A stretch of 64,000 bases of DNA from Phytoseiulus persimilis (taxonomy: Eukaryota; Arthropoda; Arachnida; Mesostigmata; Phytoseiidae). The translations under genes were made by a program, and so were the position numbers. Each line of letters begins with the position of its first letter. Position 1 is the stretch's first letter. Shown here piece by piece: positions 23,228 through 33,074 of the stretch. The notes under the pieces were generated by a model. The model was not told where the DNA came from, ran no database searches, and saw nothing but the letters and a program-made list of their open reading frames with translations. The stretch is from contig CM075101.1 of NCBI GenBank assembly GCA_037576195.1, positions 15,686,001 to 15,750,000 of the forward strand, read 5' to 3'.

Positions 23228-23900
23228 TCACCATTTGAGTTGTGATGTCGGCCTAGAAGTTATCGTGAAAACATCATCAGATTTTTTTGTATCGGACTCG
23301 TGGGGAGGAAAAGGAAGCCGGTCACTCGTTAGGAAACCGATTGAGGTGATCCCGTTCCCTAGGAAACTGAGAAGCGATCGTATCCAGCACTTTTCCAAGG
23401 CCCTCCCCGTTGGCTGATTCCCCCATTTCCTCTGGTCACTGCTCAACGAGGCGAAATTGAAGGTATCTCCCTGGGCGAAATAATTAGGAATGGGTATCTG
23501 GTCTGAATATTGAGCTGCCAGATAAACCCGAAGATTTTTTATTCTCACCGGTGATCACCCTCAGTGAGTTTGTCGCCGTCGGTCGCAACAATCAAGCTTG
23601 ACACCAAAGAAGTTCTTGAAACGATCCCTTGCGATTTTCCGAGGAAGAGAGATAACTTTAGTTGGTTTCCCGGTGAATGACCGGCCGAGCGGATTAATAT
23701 TGACGTTCCTCCGATACTTGTTAGGAAGACGTCGAGGAGAAGAAAAGAGCCATTTCTAAACCCATTCCATCATAGCCGCTTCAATGAAGAATAAACTGAC
23801 CGCCTCGAGATCCTCCGCCGATCACTTTTTGATTTCTGAAAAAATCGGGCTCGAAATTTCCAAACTAAGAAATGCCACCCTGGATATACCGTTGGATGCA
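23228..23900 (-). repeat. Diverged tandem duplication, proximal copy
   Basis: Blocks such as AGCGATCGTATC, GGCCGTTGGCT- or CCCCGTTGGCT-, TTCCCGG-GAATGAC and TCGGGCTCGA recur in the same order at 24200-24770. Minus-strand frames in both copies share protein-level similarity (for example WIRSLLSFLGNGI against IRSLVISRGNQI), so an unknown coding sequence may have been duplicated and then decayed. Confidence 0.4.
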
Positions 23901-24199
23901 TCTCTGGATCCCCCACACCCCCGTTCCGGAGCGGTCAACTTCCAGTAACGTATCAAACGAGTCAAGCGGGGTATCAAATTTCTCAACACCCCGCATTTCG
24001 GTACCTTCCGCGGGGAACTCATTAGCGATAATGTCTGCCATGACGTTACGATAGGGCGACATCATAAATCGAAAACCTCGATTTCGGATCGGGCACAACG
24101 AGATGGGACCGATAAGAATCGGCAGACCTTTCCTGAAAGCTGGAAGTGGAACAAGCCTCATGTTTTTTCCCCTAAAATTCAATCGGATCGAACGAGGAT

Positions 24200-24770
24200 G
24201 GTGAATACCGTACTTTCCATCCTTCAGGCCGTTTGCTTCGGAGCCCACATCTCACGGGGCGTCTCTGTGAGCCCCAAAAGACCACGTCCCGAAGTTATCT
24301 GATTTCCTCGAGAAATGACAAGCGATCGTATCTACCCTCTTTTCAACGACCTGGCCGTTGGCTCATTCCCTTCTCTCCGCTTCCCCTCGCATGGAGGTCG
24401 ATGTGGCGGTTACTGATCTCCACCGGAAATCAAAATCATACAGTTTTCCGTCCTCGGTCGCCAAAATCAGCCTTGACACCATAGGAATTCTTCCATCCAT
24501 AGGAATCGACACGATCGCTCGCCATTTTTCGAGGACTTGAGATAACGATCGGTTCCCGGGCGAATGACTGGCTTCCTTCCGCGCGTCCAACGCGACCTCC
24601 ACTAGTCCGATCGGATGAATACTGACGTTTTCACGATGACTATTAGAGAGACCTCGAAAAAAATGAGCCACTGCGAGAAAATTCCAAGAACTGAGAAAGT
24701 CATGGTCAAAACAAGATCGGGCTCGAGAATTCCTTGACCTGGCCACCCTGTAGATGCGTCACATTAGTAT
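24200..24770 (-). repeat. Diverged tandem duplication, distal copy
   Basis: Partner of 23228-23900, offset about 0.95 kb. Its minus strand stays open for 127 codons (24746-24363), including ILATEDGKLYDFDF, with no domain that I know. Between the copies the minus strand 24248-23865 is also open. Confidence 0.4.
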
Positions 24771-24908
24771 AGTTGCTTACCTGGAAATTCGCGATGCATG
24801 GCTGGCCTGCGGTTGATCAAGATTTCAAGTATTAAGGAGCCGATCCTACTCAATCGGTGGATTATGGGGCGGCAAATCATTCAGAATCTATCGGTGATAA
24901 GCTAGTAT

Positions 24909-24918
24909 TATTTAAGGC
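24909..24918 (+). promoter_or_regulatory. Core promoter (TATA-like) of protease 2
   Basis: TATTTAAGGC lies exactly 33 bp before the ATG. The same ten bases lie exactly 33 bp before the ATG of protease 3, with a conserved GAGCGCG or GAAGCGCGG block after and GCAAATCA upstream. Confidence 0.7.
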
Positions 24919-24950
24919 TGAAGCGCGGAATCTAGGTACCCAGTCTCTAG

Positions 24951-26264
24951 ATGAGAGCTCAAAAAGTGCTGGCAGCCTGCTTTGCCCTCGTGGCCGCAGC
25001 GTCCGCTCAGGAATGCGGTCGGAGGAATTCGCATTCCCCGTTTAGGAACGCCCTCCAACTAGACGACTCTCAGTACATTGTTGGCGGTAAACTTGCCGCT
25101 AGAAACGAATTCCCGTGGCAAGTGTCGATCCAGGTACGTAATTAACCCAAAGCTCTCAGAGAATGCTCGAAGTCGTATCGAACATCTTCCGGTTACCAGC
25201 GTTGTTGAAGACTCAGAACCGGGATGATTTCCAGGCCTATCTCAAGACGGAATGGGGGTCGAAAATCAAACAACACGTTTGCGGCGGCTCCATCATCAAT
25301 GACCGATGGATCGTGACTGCTGCTCACTGCGTCATGGATGAAGTGAGCCAATCCGATTACAGCATCGTCGCAGGCAGCCGATTCGCAATGAGAAAAGAGC
25401 CTAACACTCAAACACGGGGGGTCGAAGAGATCATAGTGCACCCATATTACGACGACTTCTATCTGCAGGTGATTTAGCAGTTCATATGAGCCGATCCAGA
25501 GTCGGATCGAACAGAATACCGAGGGAATATGCGAAGTTTCCATAAATCGCTTATCCTCGATTTCAACCTCGAAGAATGAAGATAAAGAATATGACGGTAG
25601 GGGTTGGGTATCGAAAGTAAACTGCTCGTTCTCTTCAGAATGACATCGCTCTGATCAGGCTGGACAGCCCGCTCTCTATGTCGCAGAAATCTGTAGCGCC
25701 TGTCTGCCTACCGAAAGTCACCGATGCGAAGAGATTCGACGGGATGACTTGCACTGCTTCAGGCTGGGGAGCCGTCGTTGACAACGGACCGTCTACGGGT
25801 GTCCTCTATAAAGTCGACCTTCCCATTGTTCCCAAGTGAGTTTAGATGTACACATCGCAGTTTTGTGACTGGAACATTGATCAGAACACGTCACGTTTCC
25901 TCGATTAGAATAGCTTTCACCGGATTCTTGAGGGATCGAACGGAATGCAACGAAAATGGGAATAATCGGAAGCGTTATAAGATGATGAAATTCCCCTCTC
26001 CCCAGCCTTATTTGCGAGGGGCGATACAAGAAGATACAGAATGCGCGGATCAACCACCGCATGCTGTGCGCTGGTGATCTCAGAAAGAACGGAACTGGGA
26101 CTTGCCAAGGAGATTCGGGCGGCCCTCTCGTTTGCGAAGAAGACGGAGTCTACACTCTGGCCGGTCTGACAAGCGCCGGTGTCGTTTGCGGTTTCAGCCA
26201 GTTCCCTGCTGTCTTCACCCGGATTTCCTCTTTCCGCAGATGGATCGACCTGAACATCTACTGA
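24951..26264 (+). CDS. S1 family serine protease 2 (four exons)
   Basis: Exons 24951-25133, 25235-25468, 25639-25835 and 26006-26264 give 290 residues with intron phases 0, 0, 2 as in the other two copies. It has a signal peptide (VLAACFALVAAASA), then a pro-segment ECGRRNSHS... ending DDSQY, then mature [17 protein letters not shown]. Catalytic residues: His in IVTAAHC, Asp in NDIALIR, Ser in [10 protein letters not shown]. Position 189 is Gly, so it is not a trypsin. Activation would require cleavage after Tyr. The pro-segment Cys and the APVCLP Cys fit the chymotrypsin-type disulfide that keeps the two chains together. AATAAA lies at 26279-26284. It is very similar to protease 3 and probably an extracellular gut enzyme. 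Confidence 0.92.
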
Positions 26265-26278
26265 GCCTCTCGATCGCA

Positions 26279-26284
26279 AATAAA
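26279..26284 (+). terminator. Polyadenylation signal of protease 2
   Basis: AATAAA 15 bases after the TGA of protease 2. A matching AATAAA lies at the same relative place after protease 3. Confidence 0.65.
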
Positions 26285-26289
26285 GTGAA

Positions 26290-28636
26290 ACGATATTGAG
26301 CGCAATAGTCGACGACTCGTCGCTGGAAGAGTGTGTTCACATCGGATGAGCTATTCATTAGATTTGAGAAGCTACTTGTGTCTGAATTTTCGCGTTCCAC
26401 AGTGACGTCAGAGCTTTCGCTCATCGCATGCTTGACTGGCGAAGAGTCGGACGGCTATCGCTCCCCTTCCAGAAAGTTCGGAAATGTTTCAGCATTGTCG
26501 AAATGCTTCAGACTGAGATCGAGTTGATCCGACGAACGGCGTTCCCTTACGAGCAGTTTTCCCCAAGCTGTAGGAAATCAGGAAATCGCGACCTCGCGAT
26601 TCCGGCGAAATTCAGATCTCAAACCCCTGCATTCTTTCCAGACCGATGCAGCTCGTTATAGCAAGACGCCTTGTTCGAAAGCTCAAGATGCCGAGAACCA
26701 TCAAGGATATCGGCCCCGCAAACCAGATATATCGACCTTTGAAAGCTCGACTTTGAGTGTCTTCGATCTCGCCGTTGGGTGAGAACCACTCTGTCGATCC
26801 GACAAGATGTCGGGCTCGAACCGATCTACATTTCGACGAATGTGGTAAGATCCGCTGAGAGAGAACGGAGTCATTGCCGATTTCAAAGAACGCTCATGCT
26901 CTACAAATCGTATGAGTCGATTCGAAATGGAATCGTCAGGTATAGATCGTCGGCGACGGGAGGATTCTATTCTCGATTGAAAAATACATATGTGTTTCCT
27001 TGCTCGCTTTCCCCACAAGCTTTGTTGAGCGTCAAGTCCGGGGACTGATTCCACCAGTAGCGTGACTGCATTGGTGAATGCTTTCGTCTTGGACACGGTG
27101 GGGAATACGACCGTCCAGTGACGAAATAATGTTTTTGAAGAACTTCCGTGATTTTCGACGGGGTGACGAGGGAGCTTTTGATTTTAAATCAAAATTTTGA
27201 GGCGTCGGCCGAGCGTAAAGAGTTTTATCATTTGGCTTGTTTGCGAGCTGGCGGATCCGGGTATTAGTTGCGCGCTTTGGCGATTCACACCGAATTTCTC
27301 GATGTGAGGGACCGAGTATTTCAGAAGATCGGCTGAAGAATCACCACTCTGGAGTCGAAACAGGGGGTCAGAATCCCAGTTACGATAGTTTGGGCCGAAT
27401 CACGATTCTCCGATTGTTGACAATTCCAGTGGAACTACTCGTATCTCCGTTCGCCGGATCTACTCGAAGATGGGTCGGCACTGAAAGCCGACTGATCTGC
27501 TTCCCGAGTTATGGGTACTCAATGATTTCTCTGCGCCTGAAAGGGAGTTGAGATAGATCCAAGTTGTGCCCGCCGGACTTCTGCAATCACCCAATATGTA
27601 CATACTTCCAATCGCGGAAGCTATTCCATAGGATGAACTTCGCAGTTGAGCCTCGCCTCTGAGTCAGAACTTGGGAGACCGGATATTCCGAACGCTATCA
27701 TCCTCGTTTGATCAAAATTTCATATATGAGATGATTGACCACGAAACTCGGTCACACGATTCCTGAGTACCCACGGAACAGAGTGACGAGCTACTGGAGG
27801 CTGATCAAGTTGTCACTGTGAAGCTCATATATCTGGACATGGAATAACATTGGTATTGGCCTCCTCCAGCACAATATTACTGTTCTGAGGCTCCTCGGTG
27901 TCGCTCGACCGATATGGACTCATCTCAGTCTGGGATCGAGCACTTTATGTCAAGACATGGGTGGCCCTGTGTTCCTGGCACGCGGGTAGCACTTTTGTCC
28001 GTTCACATTCGAGACTATGGGTGGTCCCGACTCTGACACCAGGACCCTGAATGCTTAGGTTGGAGAGTCCTTCGAGCGAGCAACGGGAGACAAAAGGCTT
28101 GGACGCTTCTTGGCTCAGCGTCTGTCCTTGGATGTTCAGCGTGACAACGCGACATCGGTGCTGGGCACCATGAGTGGCTGGTTGGAGCCGAGTTGACTGG
28201 GGACCGAAGATCCCCGTCATACACTGAGGGCTGATATTTGGGCTGAATCTATACACCTATGAAAGACAATGTGTGCGTAAGTTGGTGCTCGATGAAGTGT
28301 GGAGGAAAGCGTTGAACGTGGAATTCGTGCGAGTAGCTCGGTTGGAAATCGAGGGGTAGCGAATGGCTCAACGACGAGATCAGGAGACGCAGGAAGGGAG
28401 AGAAGCGAGCACATTGAGATGAGATTTTCATACCCAATAATTGCATATTTTCCCTCGTTATCTCGATCTGATTCCGGTATTCCTACGCCAACCAAGCTTG
28501 AGCGGTCCCGCTTGGCACTCTTTCCCATGGAACGTAATCCCCGCGTTAAGCGAGGGCTGGGTGTATACAGCTCGAATCTGTGTGGACCTACCTGTATGGA
28601 AATTCTGAGTATCGCATAAATCCATACCGGGATGTT
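26290..28636. other. No recognisable gene
   Basis: Open frames of 77-131 codons (for example 27096-26701 minus, 27240-27551 plus, 28256-27945 minus) show no domain or supporting splice sites. Confidence 0.4.
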
Positions 28637-29033
28637 TCAGGAGAGATAACGAAAAATATATGCATTCATCATATAGTTCAGTCGAGAACCGCGGGAATAT
28701 AACGCGTTCAAATGTACGTCCAGCTTGGAGTCCTCGTTCTCGCCACCGCTGGGTCTGAGGAGTGCTCTGAGAACTTTTCTGTCCAGTATCTCGACGATGC
28801 TCTCGAGGTCTTTCGTCAGTTCCTCGACTTCCCTCGCCGTGTCTCTGGCTCCTATTTCTTTGAGTCTGGCAAAGTTGTCGGCCTAAAATCCATTCTCTCG
28901 CAAACGCATCGTGTGATGTATTTTCAATGCTGATGCCTGCGGCACTCTTTGCAGGTAACCTCACCTCAGCCGAGAATATTCGCTTTACAAGTGCGCCTCG
29001 CGAATCAATAAAGCTCTTCTCGATACCGCTCTC
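28637..29033 (-). CDS. Last two exons of an unrecognised helical protein
   Basis: Read from splice sites on the minus strand. Exon 29033-28965 is preceded by GGACAG and ends GAG|GTGAGG. An intron of 82 bp ends in TTTTAG, and exon 28882-28637 ends in TGA. Both exons are whole codons and join in phase 0. They encode about 104 residues: ESGIEKSFIDSRGALVKRI..., then a helical stretch (RDTAREVEELTKDLESIVE) and a basic tail (LYSRGSRLNYMMNAYIF). The upstream exon or exons were not found, because the exon begins only 5 bp from the 180-bp repeat at 29039, which may have displaced them. No known domain. The continuous helical reading argues for a real gene. Confidence 0.4.
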
Positions 29034-29038
29034 CTGTC

Positions 29039-29218
29039 CTTTGTTTTCCGGCTGAACCTCTCAGCCAGCCCTCAGAAGTGTCCCGGGATCACCTTTCAGT
29101 ATTGCTTCAGTAACACTCCCTATCGCCTCGCAAATCCCATTGCGGGCGGTGGGTTTGGGTCTTGCGATGGTTCAGATTTGATTCTGATATAAATTAAATC
29201 CTCTTTTCACCACATAAG
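29039..29218 (+). repeat. 180-bp dispersed repeat, copy 2
   Basis: Inverted partner of 19093-19271, about 95% identical. Together the copies bracket about 9.8 kb holding proteases 1 and 2. Confidence 0.85.
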
Positions 29219-29227
29219 AAATTTTTG

Positions 29228-29298
29228 TTGTCGGCCGGGAATCGAACCCGCGATTGCTAGCTTGGCGTGGCACCCAAGGCGTTGGTCCGCCGCTCAAC
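29228..29298 (-). ncRNA. tRNA-like sequence (pseudo-tRNA or SINE head)
   Basis: On the minus strand the sequence has a perfect B-box/T-arm (CGGGTTCGATTCCCG), a plausible anticodon stem (CTTGG/CCAAG) around an eight-base loop, and an A-box-like start (GTTGAGCGGCGG). The 3' acceptor strand GCCGACA has no complementary 5' strand and the anticodon loop is one base too long, so I do not call a working tRNA. A tRNA-derived SINE promoter or a tRNA pseudogene is more likely. Confidence 0.5.
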
Positions 29299-29549
29299 TT
29301 TCTGCGATGAATTCTGTTGCTGAAATTCGGTCTCTGTGCCGAGAAATCCGGCACATCCCCGGCGTGGAAGTCTTTGAGTTTGTCCCCGACTTGATGGAAT
29401 TCTACCGCAAGGATGCTTGAAAGGTTCATGGAGTTGGAACAGCCTCTTCGAACCTGCTGCAATGGGAGAAGATTTTTCGTTCTCCGAGGATGGGATGTTT
29501 CGTTGCGCCGCATCATTTCAGCTTTGAAAAATGTCGAAGAAGCTCCGGG

Positions 29550-29837
29550 GCCGATCTGACACTTACTTTCCAACTCTGAAGGGATGATTCCGAGACCAAT
29601 CTGAGCATTACTTCTTAAGTCTGGAGGGGTGATTCCGAGACCAATCTGGCCGTTTCTTTCCAACTCTGGAGGGGTGATTCCGAGACCAATCTGACCATGA
29701 CTTTTCAACTCTGGAGGGGCGATTCCGGGACCAATCTGACCATGACTTTTCAACTCTGGAGGGGTGATGCCGAGACCAATCTGACCATCCTCCTCTGAAT
29801 GCGGGAGGGTGATCACGAGACCAATCTGATCATACTT
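29550..29837 (-). repeat. 45-bp minisatellite, six to seven copies
   Basis: ACCAATCTG recurs at 29595, 29640, 29685, 29730, 29775 and 29820, exactly 45 bp apart. Because 45 is a multiple of three, the minus strand (open from 29816 to 29172) reads a 15-residue repeat of the form GQIGLGITPPELKSH. The unit has the same length as, and is alignable to, the 45-bp unit in the arms of the transposon at 1-4.3 kb (GATTCC-AG--C-ATCTGACCAT core). Confidence 0.9.
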
Positions 29838-30363
29838 TTAAAAACCATGACGCTGAATGCTGACCCACTGAAGAGAGAGAAAAGTGCCTCAATGCCAGGG
29901 AACGCCGCCCAACCGCGCACAGCGCGGCCGACTCCAGTCGGCCAAGGGCCGGCTAGTATTAGACATCGCGCCGTATCCAATACTGCGCCGCCGCGCAGAT
30001 TGGTCCTTTGCAACCTCGAATTTTGTGACACTTTCGGACAAGCTGTTGAGTCGGAGCAGAGCAGCCGAACAGAGCTTAGGATTCTTGGCATAGGATCGTT
30101 ATCATCGGATGGCTCGAGAAGTGTATGTCCCTTGCAAAGCTGCATGTCATTGAGTCATACCCGTCATCGAAAGTTTTTCCACTCGAATCGTCACGCCACT
30201 GGCCCGGAAATCGATGGTGTAAATCATCACTGGAAAGATTAGACTGACTGCGGTTGATTCACAGGTTCGAGTTTCGAAAAGCCGATCCATCAAGCCGAAT
30301 CAATCGCCGAACCGACGTATTACAGGACAGCAAATCACTCGTGATCCAACACTGATACGCTGG
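29838..30363. other. Intergenic, upstream of protease 3
   Basis: No gene recognised. Open frames on both strands (to 147 codons) overlap each other and show no domain. The GCAAATCACTC block about 40 bp before the TATA-like site matches one upstream of protease 2. Confidence 0.4.
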
Positions 30364-30373
30364 TATTTAAGGC
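30364..30373 (+). promoter_or_regulatory. Core promoter (TATA-like) of protease 3
   Basis: TATTTAAGGC lies 33 bp before the ATG, the same motif and spacing as for protease 2. Confidence 0.7.
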
Positions 30374-30405
30374 CGGAGCGCGAAGTCCAAGTAATTTGTC
30401 TGAAG

Positions 30406-31710
30406 ATGAAAGCTCACCAGGTGCTGGCAGTCTGCCTGGCCCTCGTGGTCGTTGCGTCCGCTCAAAATTGCGGCAGAAGGAATCCGTATTCCTCGATCAT
30501 AAATGCGTTGCGGCCTGACGACTCTCAGTACATTATTGGTGGTAAAGTCGCGGCTCAGAACGAATTCCCATGGCAAGTGTCTATCCAGGTAAGTGGTGAC
30601 CCTGAATCTCTGCTCTCGCTGTTTGAGGGAGTCCAGACCGTCCATGACTCAGTGACCACGTGATTTCAGGCCTATATCCGACTCCAATGGTGGCACTGGT
30701 GGAAGACAAGGATTCACATGTGCGGCGGCTCCATCATCAATGACCGATGGATCGTGACTGCTGCACACTGCATCATGGATGGAACGAGAATATCTGACTA
30801 CCGCATCGTCGCGGGTACCCGTTACGCAATGAGTGAAGAGGCTACCACTCAAACACGCAGGGTCGAAGATATCATCGTACACCCGGGTTGGGACGAGAAG
30901 CATGTCCAGGTGCGTTCGCGAGTCACGAAGGTCGATTGGGACTATCAACAAACAAGAAATATGCGGATGTTCCACGAACCTGATTATCATTCTCATTCCT
31001 AACCTCGTAAAATGAAGCATGAAACTCTTACGAGAAGCACGCTACTGAGAATCGAACGTAAACTGCTCGTTTCCTCCAGAACGACATCGCTCTGATCAGA
31101 TTGGACCTCCCGCTGTCCATGTCGCCGAGATCTGTTGCGCCCATCTGCCTGCCGGAAGCTACCGATGCAGAGAGATTCGATGGGAAGATTTGCACAGCTT
31201 CAGGCTGGGGAGCCGTCGTTGACCAAGGACCGCCTTCCTATGCCCTCTATAGAGTTGACCTTCCCATTGTTCCCAAGTGAGTACCGATGCACACAACGCG
31301 GTCCTGTTACTGAACTGATGATAAGCTTGCTCGGCGCTGCCCCGGATGAGAGAGCCCTCATCAGATTCTTGAGGGATCCTTCGAAATATCCTACGACCCA
31401 GCCCGAGGACTACCAAAATCCCATGCGATGACATTCTTTCCCGGTCCCCAGCACGGTTTGCGAAAATCGTTACCAAAAAGTGCGCGATGCCCGAATCAAC
31501 AACGACATGGTGTGCGCCGGAGATCTCATTCGGGGAGAAGCTGGGACTTGCCAAGGAGATTCTGGCGGTCCTCTCGCGTGCGAAGAGAACGGAGTCTACA
31601 CTCTGGCCGGTCTAACAAGCTTCGGTGTCGTCTGCGGTTCCAGTGAGTTTCCCGCTGTGTTCACCCGGCTTTCCTCTTTCCGCGAGTGGATTGACGCCAA
31701 CACCTACTAG
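30406..31710 (+). CDS. S1 family serine protease 3 (four exons)
   Basis: Exons 30406-30588, 30670-30909, 31080-31276 and 31452-31710 give 292 residues. Exon sizes 183, 197 and 259 equal those of protease 2, and exon 2 is 6 bp longer. Signal peptide [14 protein letters not shown], then NCGRRNPYS... DDSQY, then mature [17 protein letters not shown]. His is in IVTAAHC, Asp in NDIALIR, Ser in [10 protein letters not shown], and Gly is at position 189. Exon 2 has an unusual Trp-rich insert (QWWHWWK) between the first strands. AATAAA lies at 31725-31730. It is a recent duplicate of protease 2 about 5.5 kb downstream and is presumably regulated with it through the shared promoter. Confidence 0.92.
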
Positions 31711-31724
31711 GTCACTCAATCGCG

Positions 31725-31730
31725 AATAAA
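31725..31730 (+). terminator. Polyadenylation signal of protease 3
   Basis: AATAAA 15 bases after the TAG of protease 3. Confidence 0.65.
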
Positions 31731-32693
31731 CTGATACGATGATGAACGCAACATTGGATGACTAGTTTCTGGAAGCGTCGGTCCGCATCAGATGAGCTGG
31801 CCTTCGATTCGAGGAGGTACTCATGTACATGTTCTCCCGCTCCACAGAGATGCTTGAGCTTCCGTTTGTCGCCTATCGAGCTCATCCATCTGGCCATCGA
31901 ATGTCACCACAATGAGCCTCCTGCAGCTCAGAACTAGGATTTACGTCTTCGGGGTTTTAGGCTTGGGAAGATCGTGAACTCTTGGCGCGCGTGGCAGAAC
32001 GTTCAGAATCCTCGCGAACCGATCCCATCTCGTTCTCTTCGGGGCGGCTTCGAAACAGATCCAAACTCGGTGGAACTGCGATCTCCATAGGATTGCCGAA
32101 GGGGTCGATTTGCGTACCTACCCAGTCCTCAGACATCGAAGCTGATATACGTGACAACCTTGAGCCGATGAAATCGATACGAGAAACAACCGCTTCAAAC
32201 GGCCAAAGCGAAACTCTCTGGCGCTCGTGTCACTCTCCTATGCCATGGCACAAGGCTCTGAGGCGAGACCCCTCGATGAAAGTGCCGTCATTTGTATCGA
32301 GAATTGAGAACACATCTGGCAGTGAATCGAGATCCGACGTTCGAATGCATGATTGTTTCAGTCAATCGCTCAAATTCAGAGTACTGAAACATTCTTCCAT
32401 GAAAAACGCAATCCGCGCCAGTGAAGCGCTCGGCATTGGAACTACGGATGTCCTCATGTTCGCCCAGGAGTGTGCGAACGTGCGCAGGTTGACACGGCAC
32501 TCGGCGAGCGGAGAATCGGAAAGCTTCAAAGATGGGAAGAAAAGACCTCACTGAGGAGCTGATCCACTCATAACGCGTAGCACGGTGAATGTGGCGAATG
32601 TTCATGCACTGCAAAAACCTGAAATATGCATGCGAATATGCACAGAAAACCAGTTCATGCACTTCGCATTCATGGAGGACCGGACCGAAAACG
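31731..32693. other. No recognisable gene
   Basis: A 190-codon plus frame (31982-32554) and a 124-codon minus frame overlap. Neither has a domain. From 32590 to 32700 the sequence is rich in GCATGCGAATATGCAC-like and TTCATGCAC motifs that lead into the hAT scrap. Confidence 0.35.
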
Positions 32694-33074
32694 TCATTTT
32701 ACATGATTGCAGCATGCAACAAGGCCCATTTTCAGGTTTTTGAACGTAAGGTTGTGCCCTCGGTCCCTCATCATGTTCTTCACCTCCGAGGAAAACCTTC
32801 CAACTTCAGTTGAAGCTATAGACGCGTACTTGAAACGAGCGAGTTTACCTGGAGTGAATTTCCCGAGACTTATCATAGAGGTCGCGCCGCGTAGGACATG
32901 CGCGATCGCTCTTATACGGTTGTGGTCCGGATTTCGGGATGGTAAGAACAGGCTCTCCTGTGGTTGCTTCTCCCCACGCGAACCTGGGATATTAGAGAGG
33001 TTCCGCAGGGCTCCTTCGAGAAGATCTGCGGATTCATTCAAAAAAAAGCTCTCTTTCTGGAGTCGATTTAACAC
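32694..33074 (-). pseudogene. hAT-like transposase C-terminal remnant
   Basis: The minus-strand frame (126 codons) ends with FKYASIASTEV, GRFSSEVKNMMRDRGHNLTF and NLKMGLVACCN. The order matches the C-terminal dimerisation region of a hAT subgroup with a KYAPITSVEVERSFS-like core followed by RR--LT-ENL and a CN end. The catalytic part is absent. Only one motif block supports it. Confidence 0.5.

Noticed and set aside
29228-29298. Functional tRNA gene
   Set aside because: The 5' acceptor strand does not pair and the anticodon loop has eight bases.
31982-32554. 190-codon plus-strand frame
   Set aside because: No domain, signal peptide or splice context, and an overlapping minus frame is equally long.
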